NCBI GenBank assembly: GCA_012719335.1
Contig: JAAYAO010000206.1
Span: forward strand, 1-16,186
DNA from: Propionibacterium sp.
GTDB lineage: Bacteria > Actinomycetota > Actinomycetes > Propionibacteriales > Propionibacteriaceae
DNA length: 16,186 nt
Direction of reading: 5' to 3'
The stretch's first letter is position 1; every line of letters begins with the position of its first letter. The notes under the pieces were generated by a model. That model was given only the letters and a program-made list of their open reading frames with translations. It was not told the DNA's origin and did no database searches. The translations under genes were made by a program, and so were the position numbers. Below are positions 6,813-13,726 of the stretch, piece by piece.

Positions 6813-7313
6813 TCAGTGACCCAGTCGGGCCCGGTGCAGTCGGGCGCTGCGCAATTCGTCCCAGGCCCCGTCGAAGGTCAGTTGCACCAGGGTGCCGGTC
6901 GGGAACTGATGATTGACCGTCTTCAGCGCATCGACGTCACTGTGTTCATCGGCCAGGGAGTGCATCAGGGCCGGGATGCCGGGGGCGTGGCCGATCACCA
7001 GGCCCACCCGCACCTCGTCGGTGAAGGTCTCGGCGATCGCCTCCAGAATGCGATCCGACCCCGCGTTGTACACCGCCCAGGACAGTTCCACCGGCACACC
7101 CAGGTCGAGGGCGGTGCAGGTTTGTTCGGTGCGGGTGGCGGCCGAACACAGCACCCGATCCACCGGCAGATCGAGGCCGCGCAGAAACTCCCCCACCGCG
7201 GCCGCCTGGGTGACGCCGCCCTCGGTCAGCGGGCGTTCCTCGTCCGACAGGCCGGGGGCGAAATCCTGCGCCCGGGCGTGCCGCATCAACAACAGCGTTC
7301 GGGTGCTCGTCAT
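6813..7313 (-). CDS. sixA: SixA-like phosphohistidine phosphatase (histidine phosphatase superfamily)
   Basis: The product is 166 residues from the ATG at 7313, close to the size of E. coli SixA. The catalytic motif is RHARA at residues 10-14 (H11 forms the phosphohistidine). R61 in SAATRTEQT and H109 in VIGHAPG complete the phosphate pocket of the branch-1 histidine phosphatases. The short length without an insert fits SixA rather than phosphoglycerate mutase. In E. coli the enzyme dephosphorylates histidine phosphotransfer proteins; the actinobacterial substrate is not established. It is divergent from the IclR regulator across a 105-base gap and is followed by the proline-rich membrane protein. 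The family call is secure; the substrate is inference. Confidence 0.88.
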   Translation of the reverse strand: MTSTRTLLLMRHARAQDFAPGLSDEERPLTEGGVTQAAAVGEFLRGLDLPVDRVLCSAATRTEQTCTALDLGVPVELSWAVYNAGSDRILEAIAETFTDEVRVGLVIGHAPGIPALMHSLADEHSDVDALKTVNHQFPTGTLVQLTFDGAWDELRSARLHRARLGH

Positions 7314-7418
7314 GGCGCCCAGCTTATCGGCAAATCCGCCGGGCCGGATGGAAAGGATGCTGGTGCAGATGACACCTGTCGGGGTAGGTTCCGTACACAC
7401 AGTAGTAAGGAGGATCAG
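7314..7418. promoter_or_regulatory. Divergent sixA / iclR promoter region with a small inverted repeat
   Basis: The 105-base gap separates divergent genes. A GACA-CC-TGTC inverted repeat lies at 7371-7380, just upstream of a possible -10 box TAGGTT at 7385-7390. That -10 would give a short leader to the GTG at 7419. IclR-family regulators often bind next to their own promoter, so this repeat is a candidate autoregulatory site, but it is short and could be chance. The ribosome binding site AAGGAGGA (7407-7414) is strong. Confidence 0.3.
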
Positions 7419-8210
7419 GTGACAGCCGCCGACGACGAGGGAGCCACCGGGTCGCAGTCCGTTCTGGAACGGATCGCGGCCGTGCTCGAGGTGCTCGGCT
7501 GGGCCGAGGGTATGACGCTCGCCCAGATTTCGCGGCGCACCAACATCCCACGATCCTCGGTGCACCGGATCCTGCAACAGATGGTCGACATCCACTGGGT
7601 CGAGCGGGTCGACCTGAAGTACCGACTCGGGGTCGGGGTGCGCGAGCTCGGGCACCGGACGATGGCCCAGTCGCGGGTGCGGCGGTCCACCGTGCCGAAG
7701 ATGTACCAGGTGCGCGACGCCACCGGGTTCAACGTGCACTTCGGAGTGCTGGTCGGCGGCGACTCGATCAACCTGGAAACGATCTGGGGCAGCCGGGCGG
7801 TCACCTCCTTCGGTGGCTCCCGGCAACCGGCCCACGCCACCTCGGCGGGCAAGATGCTGTTGGCCTGCCGGATGGAGCGGGGCGAGGATCTCGGCCTGCC
7901 CGAGCTGGTGCCGGTGACGAAGTACACGATCACCTCCGAGCAGGTGTTGGTGCGCGAGCTGCAGAAGATCCGCAAGGAGGAGGCCGCGATCGCCCGCGAG
8001 GAGTGCTACCTCAACACCGCCTCGGTGAGCGTGCCGATCGGCCCGATGAAGAACGCCACCCACGCGCTCAGCGTGTCCGGCCCGGCCGACCTGGTGCGAC
8101 CCCACGAGGTGGTGCGGCATCTGCGGGCCGCCGCCTCGGCCGCCTGGACCGAGGCGACCAGCGTTGTACCGCGCCGTCGCCGTCCCGGGCACCTGCGCAG
8201 CACCGGCTGA
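7419..8210 (+). CDS. IclR-family transcriptional regulator
   Basis: The product is 263 residues from a GTG with a strong AAGGAGGA four bases upstream. The frame is open far upstream, but this ribosome binding site and the domain start decide the beginning. Residues 14-75 form the IclR winged helix, with the recognition helix around TNIPRSSVHRILQQM. Residues 90-245 form the GAF-like effector domain, including the typical HATSAGKMLLA (139-149). IclR proteins bind small acids or aromatic compounds and repress or activate nearby catabolic genes. The esterase gene starts 102 bases downstream in the same direction. It or the cluster from 9335 onward are possible targets, which is inference from position. 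The C-terminus is basic (RRRRP). Confidence 0.9.
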   Translation: MTAADDEGATGSQSVLERIAAVLEVLGWAEGMTLAQISRRTNIPRSSVHRILQQMVDIHWVERVDLKYRLGVGVRELGHRTMAQSRVRRSTVPKMYQVRDATGFNVHFGVLVGGDSINLETIWGSRAVTSFGGSRQPAHATSAGKMLLACRMERGEDLGLPELVPVTKYTITSEQVLVRELQKIRKEEAAIAREECYLNTASVSVPIGPMKNATHALSVSGPADLVRPHEVVRHLRAAASAAWTEATSVVPRRRRPGHLRSTG

Positions 8211-8274
8211 ACCCCATTCACCGGATCGCTCCACTGAACGGAACCCTGCGACCCCGAGTCGCCGGGCGGTCTCC

Positions 8275-8303
8275 TACCGTGAGGCCACTCGACCCGTAAG
8301 GAG
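8275..8303 (+). promoter_or_regulatory. Candidate -10 box and ribosome binding site of the esterase gene
   Basis: TACCGT at 8275-8280 fits TANNNT and lies 32 bases before the ATG at 8313. AAGGAG at 8298-8303 is a clear ribosome binding site nine bases before that ATG. The same octamer CTACCGTG recurs upstream of the CoA-transferase gene at 13664-13671. No -35 was recognised. Confidence 0.35.
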
Positions 8304-8312
8304 AAGCCGCCG

Positions 8313-9236
8313 ATGTCGACCGAGCTGCACCCTGAAGTGCGCGCCTTCCTGGACGCCCTGAACGCCGGATTCCCCGACGTGACCGAACACGAACCGGCCG
8401 CCCTGCGCGAGATGGTGCTGTCGCGGCGCGGGCCGCTGGAGGCCGAACCGCCGATGGCCGAGGTACACGACGTGACCATCGACGGCCCCGGTGGTGATCT
8501 GGCGCTGCGGATCTTCCGGCCCACCACCGACACCGACCTGCCGGTGATCGTGTACGCCCACGGCGGCGGGTTCGTGTTCTGCAACCTCGACACCCACGAC
8601 GAGTTCTGCCGGACCATCGCCAAGGAGGTCGGCGCCCTGGTGATCTCGGTCGACTACCGGTTGGCGCCCGAGCACCCGGCTCCCGCCGCCCACGACGACT
8701 TCCACGCCGCGGTGCGCTGGGCCGCCGAGCACGCCGCTGAGTACGGCGGTGACCCGGCGCGGATCGCCGTGGCCGGTGACTCGGCCGGTGGCAATCTGGC
8801 CGCCACCGTGGCGCTCGCCGCCCGCGACCACGGCCCCGACTTGGTCGGGCAGGTGCTGATCTACGCGGTGATCGACGACGACCTGGACACCGAGTCCTAC
8901 CGCAAGTTCGGTGTGGGGTACTACAACACCACCAAGGCGATGGGCTGGTACTGGGAGCAGTACGCCCCCGGTGATCGCAACGACCCGCGGATCATCCCGA
9001 CCGTCGCCGACAGCCTGGCCGGGGTGGCCCCGGCGGTCGTCGTCTCGGCCGAACTCGACCCGCCCTGCTCATCGAACAATGCCTACGCCGAGCGGCTGGC
9101 CGCCGACGGGGTGCGGGTGCTGCACAAGCAGTACGACGGGCTGTTCCACGGTTTCTTCACCTTCCCGGCCCTGTCGTTGACCGGCCCGGCGCGCCAGGAA
9201 CTGTTCGCGATGATCCGGGAGTTGCTCGGCGCCTGA
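8313..9236 (+). CDS. Alpha/beta hydrolase, hormone-sensitive-lipase (HSL) family esterase
   Basis: The product is 307 residues from an ATG with AAGGAG nine bases upstream, the usual length for bacterial HSL (family IV) esterases. The oxyanion motif HGGG is at 83-86 and the nucleophile elbow GDSAGG at 155-160 (S157). The rest of the triad fits D249 in SAELDPP and H279 in LFHGF. DYRLAPEHPAPA (114-125) is another family mark. These enzymes hydrolyse short- to medium-chain esters in the cytoplasm; no signal peptide is present. It follows the IclR gene and ends about 20 bases before a nested hairpin that probably terminates it. The natural ester is unknown; a role in opening a lactone or ester in the neighbouring pathway is possible. 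Confidence 0.92.
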   Translation: MSTELHPEVRAFLDALNAGFPDVTEHEPAALREMVLSRRGPLEAEPPMAEVHDVTIDGPGGDLALRIFRPTTDTDLPVIVYAHGGGFVFCNLDTHDEFCRTIAKEVGALVISVDYRLAPEHPAPAAHDDFHAAVRWAAEHAAEYGGDPARIAVAGDSAGGNLAATVALAARDHGPDLVGQVLIYAVIDDDLDTESYRKFGVGYYNTTKAMGWYWEQYAPGDRNDPRIIPTVADSLAGVAPAVVVSAELDPPCSSNNAYAERLAADGVRVLHKQYDGLFHGFFTFPALSLTGPARQELFAMIRELLGA

Positions 9237-9256
9237 AACCCGGACGCCACCACGCC

Positions 9257-9334
9257 TGACCGAAAACGCACCGGTGGCGGGGTCATTCGTCCACTCGGGG
9301 CGATGACCCCGCTCTCAGTGTGCGTTTTCGGTCA
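9257..9334. terminator. Nested hairpin between convergent genes, probable two-way terminator
   Basis: A perfect 15-base outer stem (TGACCGAAAACGCAC at 9257-9271 with 9320-9334) encloses a perfect 10-base inner stem (GCGGGGTCAT at 9277-9286 with 9303-9312) and a 16-base loop. The structure fills the gap between the esterase stop (9236) and the stop of the convergent Dabb-like gene (9335), so it could end transcription from both sides. The AAAA/TTTT runs sit inside the outer stem rather than after it. A repeat or small inverted-repeat element is an alternative. Confidence 0.65.
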
Positions 9335-9982
9335 TCACTGCGCGTACAGGACGGGCCGGCCGTCGCTGTCGCAGAAGGTGTGACAGATCTTGGTGCGCAC
9401 CACGTAATCGGGGAACTCCGGGTCGAACCAACGATCCACCACCGCCCAGTGCACCGGATGCAGCATGTATTCCCCGAGCAGCCCCGGCAGATCCCGGTAC
9501 TCCTGCTCCCAGACATGGGTCCAGGTGGTCGGGCCGAGGGAACGGTCGATCGGGCTGAGCTGCCAGCTCAGCATCGAGGAAACGTAGCGGGGCATCGACA
9601 GGGTGTCGGCGGCGAACTGCTCCGAGATCTCCGCCGGGGCATCCTCGGCCCGCAGCAGCAGGGTGCGGTACACCTGCGCGCCATCGTCCTCGCGCCGGCC
9701 ACCGCGGCCGGGGGAATACTCCGCCCCGTCCAGGCGGGTGGTGGGCAACTCGCCGAGCACCCGGTCGAAGTCCTCGCGCACTTGCAACCAGGTGTCACGG
9801 TCGGCGAACTGCAGGTGGACGATCAGGTCGCCGCCGTTGATCACTCCGGGCAGGGTGGGGGCGATCAGCGTCCGGTCGGGGTGGGTCGCGGCGGCCGCTT
9901 CGCGGACCCGATCGTCCAGCCCGGCCCGGTCGGCCGGGTCGATGTCCTCGCGGTAATGCACGACGCGGGTGACCTTATACAT
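9335..9982 (-). CDS. Tandem Dabb-like (stress-responsive alpha/beta barrel) protein
   Basis: The product is 215 residues from an ATG with GAGGAGG six bases upstream. It looks like two ferredoxin-like halves. Residues 1-80 contain YKVTRVVHYR and GGDLIVHLQFADRDTWLQV. Residues 103-208 contain VYRTLLLR, THVWEQEYRDLPGLLGEY and MLHPVHWAVVDRW, the last typical of Dabb domains. Dabb proteins form alpha/beta barrels; some are enzymes such as the plant olivetolic acid cyclase, many are uncharacterised. It overlaps the upstream 113-residue gene by 8 bases and lies in an SDR operon, suggesting an enzymatic role in the same pathway, perhaps as a cyclase, hydratase or lyase. No catalytic residues can be assigned with confidence. 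Confidence 0.75.
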   Translation of the reverse strand: MYKVTRVVHYREDIDPADRAGLDDRVREAAAATHPDRTLIAPTLPGVINGGDLIVHLQFADRDTWLQVREDFDRVLGELPTTRLDGAEYSPGRGGRREDDGAQVYRTLLLRAEDAPAEISEQFAADTLSMPRYVSSMLSWQLSPIDRSLGPTTWTHVWEQEYRDLPGLLGEYMLHPVHWAVVDRWFDPEFPDYVVRTKICHTFCDSDGRPVLYAQ

Positions 9983-10316
9983 TGCAGACCTCCTCGACCT
10001 GCTCGTCGCCGGTGGCCATCGAACGGTGCCGCTCGACGATCAGGTCGGCATGGCTGCGCCAGAAGTCGGCGGCCCGGGTGTCGGCCCGGCCGGACTTGGC
10101 CATCAGCCACCAGGCCTTGGCGTCCGGCACCGTCCAGAGCACGGTCACCTCGTTGCTCAGCTCCGGGTCGAAGATCGGCGGGCTGACCAGGATCCGGTCC
10201 AGGGTCATGCCCCGTTCGCCGGCCAGCGGCAGGTAGTCGCGCCGGATCGCCTCGGCCATCGCCCGGGCGGCGCCGGGGCGGGTGCTGATCCGTTCGACGA
10301 TGTGGATGCCGCTCAC
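9975..10316 (-). CDS. Small protein, probable dimeric alpha/beta-barrel (Dabb/NIPSNAP-like)
   Basis: The product is 113 residues from a GTG at 10316. That start overlaps the SDR stop by four bases (GTGA) and has GAGGAG five bases upstream, which signals translational coupling. A start further upstream in the same frame is rejected because it would run inside the SDR gene. The pattern of an N-terminal strand with IHIVERI, then a helix rich in Ala and Arg, a hydrophobic strand EVTVLWTV and a C-terminal helix fits small barrels of the Dabb, NIPSNAP or ABM class. I infer the fold from this pattern only. WWLMAKSGRADTRAADFWRS (69-88) is distinctive and may be a useful search seed. It lies between the SDR and the tandem Dabb-like gene. 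Function unknown. Confidence 0.75.
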   Translation of the reverse strand: MSGIHIVERISTRPGAARAMAEAIRRDYLPLAGERGMTLDRILVSPPIFDPELSNEVTVLWTVPDAKAWWLMAKSGRADTRAADFWRSHADLIVERHRSMATGDEQVEEVCNV

Positions 10317-11218
10317 ACCCGCTCCTCGGGGGTCTGCAGGCCGCTGGGCACGATGTTGGGGTTGGCCCAGTCGAAGGGTGCGCGGCGGGGGAGCTCCTCG
10401 GTGCCGTCCAAACTCATCACCGGCACATTCTGGCTGTACGGGTAGTGCATGCTGAACGCGATCCGGCCGGTGCGTTCGGCGGCCGGCACGGTGCACATCT
10501 CCAGCACGGTCTGCACCAGATACTCGACCGGTTCGGTGTCCATCGTGTCCGGGATCAGGGCGGCCGCGCCCGGGGTCATGATGGCGGTGGACGGGGCGAC
10601 CACGTTGACCGCGATGTTGTCCGACTCGAGTTCCGCGGCGACCCCTTCGGTGAACCGGTGCAGGGCGGCCTTCACCGAGGCGTAGAGCACCTCACCGGCG
10701 GTGCGGTTGTAATCGCGGTAGGGCCGCACCGGCGGCATGCCGGTCGACGATCCGATGTTCACGATCCACCCGGCGCCCTGGGCGCGCATGTGCGGGATGG
10801 CCTTCTGGGTGAGCACCACCGGGGAGCGCAGATAGTGGTCGATGGTGCGGTCGAAGGTCTCCGTGCTCAGGTTCTCGATCATCGCGTAGTCGGAGAAGCC
10901 GGCGTTGTTCACCAGGATGTCGATGCGGCCGAACTCGGCGATCACCCGTTCGATCAGCCCCTCCCGGTCCTCAGCGCGTTCCAGATCGGCGACGATCGGA
11001 AAGGCCCGGCCCCCGGCGTCCTCGATCAGGGCGACGGTTTCGGCCAGGGTGCCCTCGATGGTGACCTGCTCGCCGGCGCGGGTGTGTGCCTTGCCGTGCA
11101 GGGAGCGGGCGGTGACCACCACGGTGGCGCCCTCGGCGGCGAATCGTTGCGCGATCGCCCGTCCGATACCCCGGCTGCTGCCGGTGACCAGCGCGACCTT
11201 GTTCGACAGTGCGTGCAT
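10313..11218 (-). CDS. Short-chain dehydrogenase/reductase (SDR)
   Basis: The product is 301 residues from the ATG at 11218 with GAGGAGG six bases upstream. Classical SDR marks are the nucleotide-binding TGSSRGIG (12-19), NNAG (104-107), the catalytic serine in NIGSSTG (154-160) and YASVK (Y179, K183). R38 after the second strand hints at NADP(H), a tentative inference. The gap between the serine and the tyrosine is about 21 residues, longer than the usual 13 or so, and holds a proline- and arginine-rich insert around PPVRPYRDYNR. A further insert lies near residues 40-58. At 301 residues it exceeds the usual 250, with an extra C-terminal tail after about residue 265. It heads the minus-strand operon and presumably oxidises an alcohol or reduces a ketone of the pathway. 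Confidence 0.9.
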   Translation of the reverse strand: MHALSNKVALVTGSSRGIGRAIAQRFAAEGATVVVTARSLHGKAHTRAGEQVTIEGTLAETVALIEDAGGRAFPIVADLERAEDREGLIERVIAEFGRIDILVNNAGFSDYAMIENLSTETFDRTIDHYLRSPVVLTQKAIPHMRAQGAGWIVNIGSSTGMPPVRPYRDYNRTAGEVLYASVKAALHRFTEGVAAELESDNIAVNVVAPSTAIMTPGAAALIPDTMDTEPVEYLVQTVLEMCTVPAAERTGRIAFSMHYPYSQNVPVMSLDGTEELPRRAPFDWANPNIVPSGLQTPEERV

Positions 11219-11345
11219 GTGCTGCCTCCTCGTGGTTGCCGGTGAGTATTGCCGCGGGTGTGCGGGGTCACATGAGCACTGGTCCGTTCAATGGACGACT
11301 GCCCGACGTTTGTGCCCCGGCCCGGCACCATCGGCTGTCGCAGGC

Positions 11346-11386
11346 TGAGAAATGATGTATTCTCATGCCAATCATGCGCCTAGATT
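11346..11386. promoter_or_regulatory. Candidate operator and -10 box between the divergent catabolic operons
   Basis: TGAGAA-N8-TTCTCA forms a 20-base interrupted palindrome at 11346-11365, in an AT-richer patch of the 184-base gap between the SDR and acyl-CoA dehydrogenase genes. A possible -10 box TAGATT lies 15 bases further on at 11381-11386. That places a start around 11392, just before the ATG at 11403. A dimeric regulator bound at the palindrome would sit over the -35 region. The size and shape fit TetR- or GntR-type sites, but no such regulator is in the window; the IclR protein is an alternative. The -10 supports the 11403 start over a frame opening at 11352. Confidence 0.45.
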
Positions 11387-11402
11387 ATGTAATGGGGGTC
11401 CG

Positions 11403-12536
11403 ATGGTTGCCCTGACCGGCTTGCTGCCCGCGAGCATGAACGAGAGTCCGCAGCTTCGCGCGTTGCGCACCGAGGTGCGCGAGTTTCTCGACGAGGAGTT
11501 CGCCACCGGCGCGATCGCGCCCTCCATCGACTGCTGGATGACCGGCTGGGACGATGCCTTCAGTCGCCGGCTCGCCGACCGCGGTTGGCTCGGTATCACC
11601 ACCCCCACCGAGTACGGCGGACGGGGCGGCACCTTCCTGGAACGCTTCGTCGTCACCGAGGAACTGCTCGCCGCCGGCGCTCCGGTGGCCGCCCACTGGA
11701 TCGCCGACCGGCAGATCGGCCCGTCCCTGTTGAAGTTCGGCACCGACGAGCAGAAGCAGCGCTTCCTGCCCGAGATCGCGGCCGGACGATGCTTCTTCGG
11801 TATCGGCATGAGCGAACCCGACTCGGGCTCCGACCTGGCCTCGGTCAGCACCCGGGCCGAACGCACCGACGGCGGCTGGCTGATCACCGGCGCCAAGGTG
11901 TGGACCACCTGGGCGCACCGCTCGGACTACTTCATCGCCCTGGTGCGCACCGAACCGCGCGACGAGACACGGCGCCATGCCGGGCTGAGCCAGTTCATCG
12001 TCGACCTGAAGGCCGACGGGGTCGACATCCGCCCGATCGTGTCGATGGGCGGCCACCACCACTTCAACGAGGTCTTCCTCGACCAGGTCTTCGTGCCCGA
12101 CGAGATGGTCTTCGGGCAGATCGGGGACGGCTGGCACCAGGTCACCAGCGAACTCGCCTTCGAGCGCAGCGGCCCCGAACGGTTCCTCTCACCCTTCCCG
12201 CTGTACGCCGCGCTGCTCGACCACGCGGCCGACACCGACCTGGCGGTCGGCCGCTCGGCGGCGCGGTTCTTCGCCCTGCACCAGCTCAGCCTGGGGATCG
12301 CCGGGGCCCTGCAGCGCGGGGACGCGGTCGACACCTCGGCCGCGCTGTACAAGGTGATCGGCACCCTGAACGAGGGCGAGGTGGTCGACCAGGCCGCCCT
12401 GCTGGCCGATCCCTCGGCGAATGAACTGATCGAGAAGGTGAACGGTGGCCTGCTGCAGCGGCCCGGATTCACCCTGCGCGGCGGCACCGTCGAGGTGCTG
12501 ACCGGTGTGGTGGCACGAGGATTGGGGCTGCGCTGA
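11403..12536 (+). CDS. Acyl-CoA dehydrogenase, FadE-type, first subunit
   Basis: The product is 377 residues from the ATG at 11403, behind a G-rich GGGGG. The frame opens at 11352 but that lies upstream of the likely transcription start. FAD-binding marks are CFFGIGMSEPDSGSDLASVS and the strand VWTTWAHRSDYFIAL. The usual YEGT glutamate near the C-terminus is replaced by LRGGTVEVL. E254 in LAFERSGPER instead lies where isovaleryl-CoA dehydrogenase has its catalytic glutamate, so it is the likely base. Such proteins introduce a 2,3-double bond into acyl-CoA esters. Its stop overlaps the start of a second, degenerate acyl-CoA dehydrogenase by one base, as in the mycobacterial alpha2-beta2 pairs of steroid side-chain catabolism. 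The substrate is unknown; steroid, isoprenoid or cyclic acids are possibilities. Confidence 0.9.
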   Translation: MVALTGLLPASMNESPQLRALRTEVREFLDEEFATGAIAPSIDCWMTGWDDAFSRRLADRGWLGITTPTEYGGRGGTFLERFVVTEELLAAGAPVAAHWIADRQIGPSLLKFGTDEQKQRFLPEIAAGRCFFGIGMSEPDSGSDLASVSTRAERTDGGWLITGAKVWTTWAHRSDYFIALVRTEPRDETRRHAGLSQFIVDLKADGVDIRPIVSMGGHHHFNEVFLDQVFVPDEMVFGQIGDGWHQVTSELAFERSGPERFLSPFPLYAALLDHAADTDLAVGRSAARFFALHQLSLGIAGALQRGDAVDTSAALYKVIGTLNEGEVVDQAALLADPSANELIEKVNGGLLQRPGFTLRGGTVEVLTGVVARGLGLR

Positions 12537-13582
12537 TGAGCGACGAGACGATGAACACCACTGCCGACGCCGATGTGGTCGCACTGATCAACGAGGTGCT
12601 CGGTGACCACTGGGACCGCACCGAACGCACCGCGGGTGGGCTGGACGCCGACCTGTGGGCGACCCTGACCGAGACCGGGCTGCACCTGCTGACCGGGTCG
12701 GAGGCGCACGGCGGTGCCGAGGCCGGCTGGGCCGAGGCCGCCGTCCTGGCCTCCCGCACCGCCCACCACGCCGCCCGGGTGCCGGTGGTCGAGCACGACC
12801 TGCTGGCCGGTTGGCTGGTCGAACATCTGGGCATCGAACCCGACGACGCCGGGCTGCGCACCGTGGCGGTGCTGGACGCCGACGGCCGCGCCGAGGGGGT
12901 GGCCTGGGCGCCGGTCGCCGACTCCATCGTGCTGGTGTGGCCCGAGGGCGATGACTGGCTGGCCGCGGTGGTGCCCGCGGGATCGGTCGAGATCGCCGAA
13001 ACCGACCACCTCGCCGCCCGGCCGACCGGCACCGTCACCGCCGCCAACCGTGCCGACCTCAACGGTCGGCCGGTGTCGGCCGACCTGGTCGCCGAGTTGC
13101 GCGCCCGCGCGTCCCTGGCCCGCACCCTGCAGATCTGCGGGGCGATGGAACGGGTGATCGAACTGGCCACTGAACACGTCACCACCCGGGTGCAGTTCGG
13201 CCGGGCCCTGTCGAAGTTCCAGGCCGTGCAGTTCGCCGTGGTCGCGATGGCCAACGAGGCCGCGCTGGCCCGGGTCGCCGCCGACACCGCCCTGCACACC
13301 GCCCTGCGGGACGGCTTCGCCGCCGACACCACCGCCTTCGCGGTCGCCGCGGCCCGATCGGTGGCCGGGCACGCCGTCTCGGTGGTGGTGCGCAACGGCC
13401 ACCAGGTGCACGGCGCGATCGGCACCACCGACGAGCATTCGCTGCACCTGTTCACCCGGGCGATGCTGGCCTGGCGCTCCGAATGGGGCACCACCGCCGA
13501 CGCCGACCGATTCCTGACCGAACGTGCGGTCGCCGCCGGGTCGTCCGGGGCCTGGCGGATGGTGCTGAACTCGGCCGGGTAA
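12536..13582 (+). CDS. Acyl-CoA dehydrogenase-like second subunit
   Basis: The product is 348 residues from the ATG at 12536, in a TGATG overlap with the preceding gene; an internal ATG at residue 6 is an alternative. The C-terminal helical domain is clear: RVQFGRALSKFQAVQF (218-233) and QVHGAIGTTDEHSLHLFTRA (290-309), which help bind the flavin across the subunit interface. The N-terminal half is short and lacks the SEPDSGSD-type flavin motif seen in its partner. No convincing catalytic glutamate was found. This fits a non-catalytic or half-site partner of a heteromeric dehydrogenase such as FadE28/FadE29 or ChsE4/ChsE5. Co-translation with the preceding gene supports a complex. The composition is very Ala-rich. 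Confidence 0.88.
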   Translation: MSDETMNTTADADVVALINEVLGDHWDRTERTAGGLDADLWATLTETGLHLLTGSEAHGGAEAGWAEAAVLASRTAHHAARVPVVEHDLLAGWLVEHLGIEPDDAGLRTVAVLDADGRAEGVAWAPVADSIVLVWPEGDDWLAAVVPAGSVEIAETDHLAARPTGTVTAANRADLNGRPVSADLVAELRARASLARTLQICGAMERVIELATEHVTTRVQFGRALSKFQAVQFAVVAMANEAALARVAADTALHTALRDGFAADTTAFAVAAARSVAGHAVSVVVRNGHQVHGAIGTTDEHSLHLFTRAMLAWRSEWGTTADADRFLTERAVAAGSSGAWRMVLNSAG

Positions 13583-13726
13583 CGCACCGGCGGGGTCGCA
13601 TCCGTCCGGTGTTCCATTCTGCGGTCGAACACCCTCCGTGCCCCGGGTGCGGCGGGGCATCCTCTACCGTGGCCCACCCGGCAGGGCCGGGGACGATGCC
13701 GGGCTCACACACACTGGAGGTTGTCG
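13583..13726 (+). promoter_or_regulatory. Gap with candidate promoter of the CoA-transferase gene
   Basis: The 144 bases between the dehydrogenase pair and the CoA transferase hold a possible -10 box TACCGT at 13665-13670, inside the octamer CTACCGTG that also occurs upstream of the esterase gene. GGAGG at 13716-13720 is the ribosome binding site and sets the GTG at 13727 as start. A weak stem, GCCCCG/CGGGGC (13640-13645 with 13653-13658), precedes the -10. The CoA transferase may thus have its own promoter besides read-through. Confidence 0.35.

Noticed and set aside
6213..7418. Upstream extension of the IclR reading frame
   Set aside because: The frame is open by chance through sixA and the membrane-protein gene; the GTG at 7419 has a strong AAGGAGGA and begins where the IclR domain begins.
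9257..9334. Insertion-sequence end
   Set aside because: No transposase or target duplication is visible; a terminator or small inverted repeat is simpler.
11927..13660. A 577-codon open frame on the minus strand opposite the acyl-CoA dehydrogenases
   Set aside because: It lies antisense to two well-supported genes, has no recognisable domain and a Gly/Gln/His-rich composition typical of antisense frames in GC-rich DNA.
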